A stretch of DNA of 64,000 nucleotides from Nitrospira sp. (GTDB lineage Bacteria; Nitrospirota; Nitrospiria; Nitrospirales; UBA8639): contig CP058931.1 of assembly GCA_024760505.1 (NCBI GenBank), positions 3,234,001 to 3,298,000 of the forward strand, read 5' to 3'. Below the pieces are notes generated by a model. That model was given only the letters and a program-made list of their open reading frames with translations. It had not been told where the DNA came from and ran no database searches. The translations under genes were made by a program, and so were the position numbers. Shown one piece after another: positions 60,825 to 64,000 of this stretch (the stretch's first letter is position 1; every line of letters begins with the position of its first letter).

Positions 60825-63269
60825 ATGTTTATTGGGAATGTTAAATGGGTGGTATGGGGTGGGCTTGTTCTCTGGATTCTCGGATTGGGGACGTTTGTGG
60901 GTGTTAGCCCTGTTCAAGCTATGGAAAAAGACCATAACAAAAAAATCTGGATTGTATCCGGTTTAGTGCAATATGAGGATCTTCGCCGAGTCCCTCAGGC
61001 AACAGTAGAATTGCGGGATCAAGAAGGCACGCTCATTGAGACTCAAGTGACGAATGAAGGGGGTGAGTTTATTTTGGCTCCTCCGGAGTCTGGTGTTTAT
61101 TCTATTCGAGCCATTCAATCAGACTTATCGAGCGAATCAACGATTCTTAAGATTGAAAACGATCCACTTCTTGAGGTCAAATTAACCCTGGCACATCGTC
61201 AGGAGCTTACTCTTGAGGTTGTGGCTTCTTTGCCTCCTATTCAGCGTCGGCTCTCCGGAGAATCCTATTCGGTGAGTCGCAAGGATATAGAGGAATTACC
61301 CAGAGGTAATAATATTGCTCTGAATGATCTGCTTTTAACACTTCCTAGTGCGGTAGACGGGGGACTGAAGCAAGTTCACATTCGTCAGGACCACGCTAAT
61401 TTCCAATTCCGGATAGATGGGGTCCCCGTTCCGGATACCGTTTCTTCTGTCTTTATGGATGTTATTTCTCCACGTACCTGGGAGCGTGCAGATATAATTT
61501 TGGGGGGGCCGGAAGCACAATTCGGGAATAAAACCGCTGCGGTCATCGACGTAACGACGAAAAGCGGGACACAACCCGACTCTGGCTCAGTGCAATTCTT
61601 TGGTGGCTCCAACGAAACACTGAATCCTGCTTTTGAATATGGGGGAACGGTTGGCTCGGAATTTCGATATTACCTCATGAATAGCTTTATCTCGACAAAC
61701 AGAGGAATTAATCCGCCCACTTTAGGAAAAACCGCATTTCACGATCAAAGTAACCAAAATCAATCCTTGTTTCGTGGAGATTGGCAGATTGATAATCAGA
61801 ACAGTGTCACGTTGTTGTTCCTGAATTCGATCGCCAAATTTCAGATTCCCACTCAACCTGGCTTAGCGGTCAATCCTACTTTAGTTGGACTAATCCAAGG
61901 AGAGAATCCAGGTTTTGAGCCGGTTACTTCTCAAAATATAGATGAATTCCAAAAGGAAAATAATCAATATTCCCAGCTCGTCTGGCGCAAGGATTGGAGT
62001 CATGATCAGTTTTTCAGTCTGGCCGGATTTTTTCAGCATTCCCGAGCCACGTTCACGACCGACCCTTTCAATGCCTTATCCTATACACAAGATACTGACG
62101 AACCTTTTTCGGCCGGAGATCAGGACCGATGGGCCTATACTGGAGGGATACGGTTTGATTACAGTCATCGATTAAATCCCGATCATTTGATTAAAACGGG
62201 ATTCCAGATTCAAAGGACCCAGGCTGTCAATAAAACCCGGCTGTCGGCTTTTTTGAGGGATGGAGCAGGCGATCCGGTGGGGGGAGTCATTTCTCGCAAT
62301 GCCGATAACCGCACCATTGGATGGCGCGAGGAATTCTGGATTCAAGACCAATGGACGCCCTGGGCTCAATGGACCTTTAATCTTGGTGTTCGGTTCGATC
62401 AAATTCAGGCGTTAACCAATGATGGGCAAGTGAGCCCGAGGATAGGAGCCACCTACGCCATGACTCCAAATCATGTCTTTCATGCCTTCTACGGGAGAAT
62501 GTTTACTCCGCCAAATTTAGAAAGTGTGCCTTTTCTTCAATTGAACACGGTGGGAACTACGGCGCAGCCGGAGAATTTGAAGAATACCACGGTGAAGCCT
62601 GAACGGGCTCATTATTTTGAGGTTGGTTCTGCCCATGCCTTGGGGGATTCATTGTCAATAGAATTGACCGGTTATTATAAATTGAGTAAAAATTTATCTG
62701 ATGCCGGACAATTTGGTACAACCCCGCTTCTTAATTATTTTGCGTTTAAACGCGGTTGGCAGCGGGGAATTGACCTGGCTGTGAAAACCAAGTTTTTAGA
62801 TAATCTGTATGGGCGCGGTAATGTCGCATGGGGCCAGTGTCGAGGGAAAAAACTTCAATCAGGTTTTATGTTATTAGAGCAGGATGAAATTAATGATATC
62901 AATTCCAGCAGTGGAGTATATTGTGATCATATGCAACTAGTCACCAGTTCGGCTGTCCTAACTTATCGTCCGTTCACGAAAACAACCATCACTGGGCAAA
63001 TGTTATTTGGGTCCGGGATGCGGACAACAGACGAGGGAGGAAAGACTAATGGCACCCATAGCCCGTCATATACCACCTATAATCTTTCCATTGAACATCT
63101 ACTTCCTCTTTGGGATAAGTACAAACTGTTGCTTGGGTTTGATGTCATTAATCTGCTCGACCAACGGGTGTTTTTAAATGATGGAGAGGGGAGTATTGGG
63201 CTTGGTGTGGCACATGCTAATATGCCCCGATCATTTTTCTTTCGTGGACAATTTTTCTTTGGTGCGTAA
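60825..63269 (+). CDS. TonB-dependent outer-membrane receptor
   Basis: About 814 residues from the ATG at 60825 (GGAGG 7 bases upstream). Signal peptide ends VSPVQAME; a carboxypeptidase-regulatory-like beta domain (about 25-105) precedes the plug (IRQDHANFQFRIDGVPVPD, GGPEAQFGNKTAAVIDVTTKSG) and a 22-strand barrel ending FFFRGQFFFGA with a terminal aromatic-rich strand. Substrate unknown; promoter context suggests a metal or siderophore-like ligand. Confidence 0.9.
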   Translation: MFIGNVKWVVWGGLVLWILGLGTFVGVSPVQAMEKDHNKKIWIVSGLVQYEDLRRVPQATVELRDQEGTLIETQVTNEGGEFILAPPESGVYSIRAIQSDLSSESTILKIENDPLLEVKLTLAHRQELTLEVVASLPPIQRRLSGESYSVSRKDIEELPRGNNIALNDLLLTLPSAVDGGLKQVHIRQDHANFQFRIDGVPVPDTVSSVFMDVISPRTWERADIILGGPEAQFGNKTAAVIDVTTKSGTQPDSGSVQFFGGSNETLNPAFEYGGTVGSEFRYYLMNSFISTNRGINPPTLGKTAFHDQSNQNQSLFRGDWQIDNQNSVTLLFLNSIAKFQIPTQPGLAVNPTLVGLIQGENPGFEPVTSQNIDEFQKENNQYSQLVWRKDWSHDQFFSLAGFFQHSRATFTTDPFNALSYTQDTDEPFSAGDQDRWAYTGGIRFDYSHRLNPDHLIKTGFQIQRTQAVNKTRLSAFLRDGAGDPVGGVISRNADNRTIGWREEFWIQDQWTPWAQWTFNLGVRFDQIQALTNDGQVSPRIGATYAMTPNHVFHAFYGRMFTPPNLESVPFLQLNTVGTTAQPENLKNTTVKPERAHYFEVGSAHALGDSLSIELTGYYKLSKNLSDAGQFGTTPLLNYFAFKRGWQRGIDLAVKTKFLDNLYGRGNVAWGQCRGKKLQSGFMLLEQDEINDINSSSGVYCDHMQLVTSSAVLTYRPFTKTTITGQMLFGSGMRTTDEGGKTNGTHSPSYTTYNLSIEHLLPLWDKYKLLLGFDVINLLDQRVFLNDGEGSIGLGVAHANMPRSFFFRGQFFFGA

Positions 63270-63273
63270 TTCT

Positions 63274-63720
63274 ATGAGCGTTTTCCGTAACCTTGGTTTC
63301 TGCATGTCCATGCTCTGGCTTCTGAGTGGTCCGTCGCTTTCCTATACGGCCGAATCTGATTCTGCGACGCATCAATCTGACCATGAGGAAGACGTACGGG
63401 TGGAAACCCTCGACACCGTCCATGTCCATGGGCTACGACTCAATAAAGATCAGCAAGCTGGGCCGGTTCCTCAGCTGACGCCCTGGCCGACGGTTCCGTC
63501 CACCTTAGATGGGCAGGTCCTAGATGATTGGCTTAAAGCTCGAATTTTGGTTAGTAAATCTTCCGAGGTGACGGTCGTGATCATTCAACCTGCCACGCAT
63601 CGAGAACTCACTCAATCCTCATTGGCAGCTCTCAAGCAATGGACGTTTTTACCTCAAATGAATGGAGATGAACCAATCGATGGTGAAGTCTCACTCCGTA
63701 TTCACTTTCGTACTCAGTAA
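63274..63720 (+). CDS. Secreted protein with TonB-C-terminal-like domain
   Basis: About 148 residues from the ATG at 63274, 5 bases after the receptor stop. A signal-like hydrophobic stretch is followed by an acidic segment, then VETLDTVHVHGLRLN, which looks like a TonB-box/plug start, and a C-terminal TonB_C-like domain (LDDWLKARILVSKSSEVTVV to VSLRIHF). It lacks the inner-membrane helix plus long Pro-rich span of a true TonB. It may assist the receptor in the periplasm. Confidence 0.65.
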   Translation: MSVFRNLGFCMSMLWLLSGPSLSYTAESDSATHQSDHEEDVRVETLDTVHVHGLRLNKDQQAGPVPQLTPWPTVPSTLDGQVLDDWLKARILVSKSSEVTVVIIQPATHRELTQSSLAALKQWTFLPQMNGDEPIDGEVSLRIHFRTQ

Positions 63721-64000
63721 ATCATTTCTGATCCGTATAGGCACTAAACGGGGGGCAGAATAGTTTTCTCAAGATGTTTTGGCCTTGCTATCCAATGGGG
63801 TTATAGAACCCCGAGCAGGGCTTTTGTCTTCCTTCCGCAACTATCCTTCCATCTTGGTGTTCTGGATAGACATTTTTTGCGCAAAAGCATAGGATATTCC
63901 CTTGACTTTGTGGATGGTTGGTGGCTTCCATTCGATTGAGGGAGGGGATCATTGATTCTCTTTGGCGTTCTTCCTCGTGCTTTCACGCATGGTTCCTTTA
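63721..64000. other. Non-coding right edge
   Basis: No credible gene or RNA gene seen before the end of the window. Confidence 0.4.

Noticed and set aside
63801..63986. 61-codon minus-strand frame at the right edge
   Set aside because: No start signal or motif; probably chance.

Overview
The window most resembles a chromosome segment of a Nitrospira-like bacterium (phylum Nitrospirota). This assignment is an inference from gene content and moderate GC; no nitrification gene is in view. The cell is Gram-negative: there is a TonB-dependent receptor, there are BamE-like lipoproteins, and many proteins carry signal peptides. Most of the window is stable housekeeping chromosome, interrupted by one phage-derived element, two transposon traces and a few stretches of poorly known accessory genes.

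Layout. (1) 1-4715: right end of a tRNA-integrated prophage or remnant, with a tape-measure protein C-terminus, small cargo genes, a tyrosine integrase, and the CAT-anticodon tRNA whose 3' end faces the integrase. (2) 4.9-9.6 kb: an EAL-HDOD signalling protein, two unknown proteins, a HemQ/chlorite-dismutase-family heme protein and an exported unknown. (3) 9.6-17 kb, plus strand: cinA, thpR, recA, alaS, mltG and a RidA-family gene. (4) 17.5-20.2 kb: an exported IPT/TIG-repeat protein coupled to a YCF48-like beta-propeller. (5) 20.2-30.2 kb, minus strand: grpE-dnaK-dnaJ-rsmE preceded by valS-nadC-birA-coaX. (6) 30.4-36.4 kb: a tiny basic protein, a HAD phosphatase-like protein, a degenerate membrane histidine kinase and a PAS-hybrid kinase. 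(7) 36.5-44.5 kb: a methyltransferase, a compact MutY overlapping a MutT-type NUDIX gene, an IS3 transposase relic in a decayed stretch, a diiron heme-oxygenase-like enzyme and several small unknowns. (8) 44.6-48.3 kb: cobalamin-dependent methionine synthase. (9) 49.8-55.6 kb: the most unusual region, with two tandem paralogous B12-type radical SAM proteins, a J-domain-like protein lacking HPD, a third radical SAM protein with a DUF512-like C-terminal half, and a small lipoprotein. (10) 55.7-59.5 kb: a PhzF-family isomerase whose stop codon coincides with a complete IS630-family insertion, a MoaB-like protein with a His-rich N-terminus, a thioredoxin-fold [2Fe-2S] ferredoxin and a gamma-glutamylcyclotransferase-like protein. 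(11) 59.5-63.7 kb: a retropepsin-like protease, then a promoter plus palindromic operator serving a small His-rich exported protein, a TonB-dependent receptor and a secreted TonB-C-terminal-domain protein.

How they work together. The recA cluster and the chaperone operon handle DNA repair and protein folding. MutY and MutT form two arms of oxidised-guanine defence. The metH product and the tandem radical SAM pair both depend on cobalamin. The 49.8-55.6 kb radical SAM group is the best candidate for an undescribed pathway: its substrate cannot be read from sequence, but duplication of the B12 radical SAM gene and the nearby accessory proteins suggest a dedicated modification or cofactor-building route. 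The TonB block at the right end looks like one regulated metal-uptake unit.
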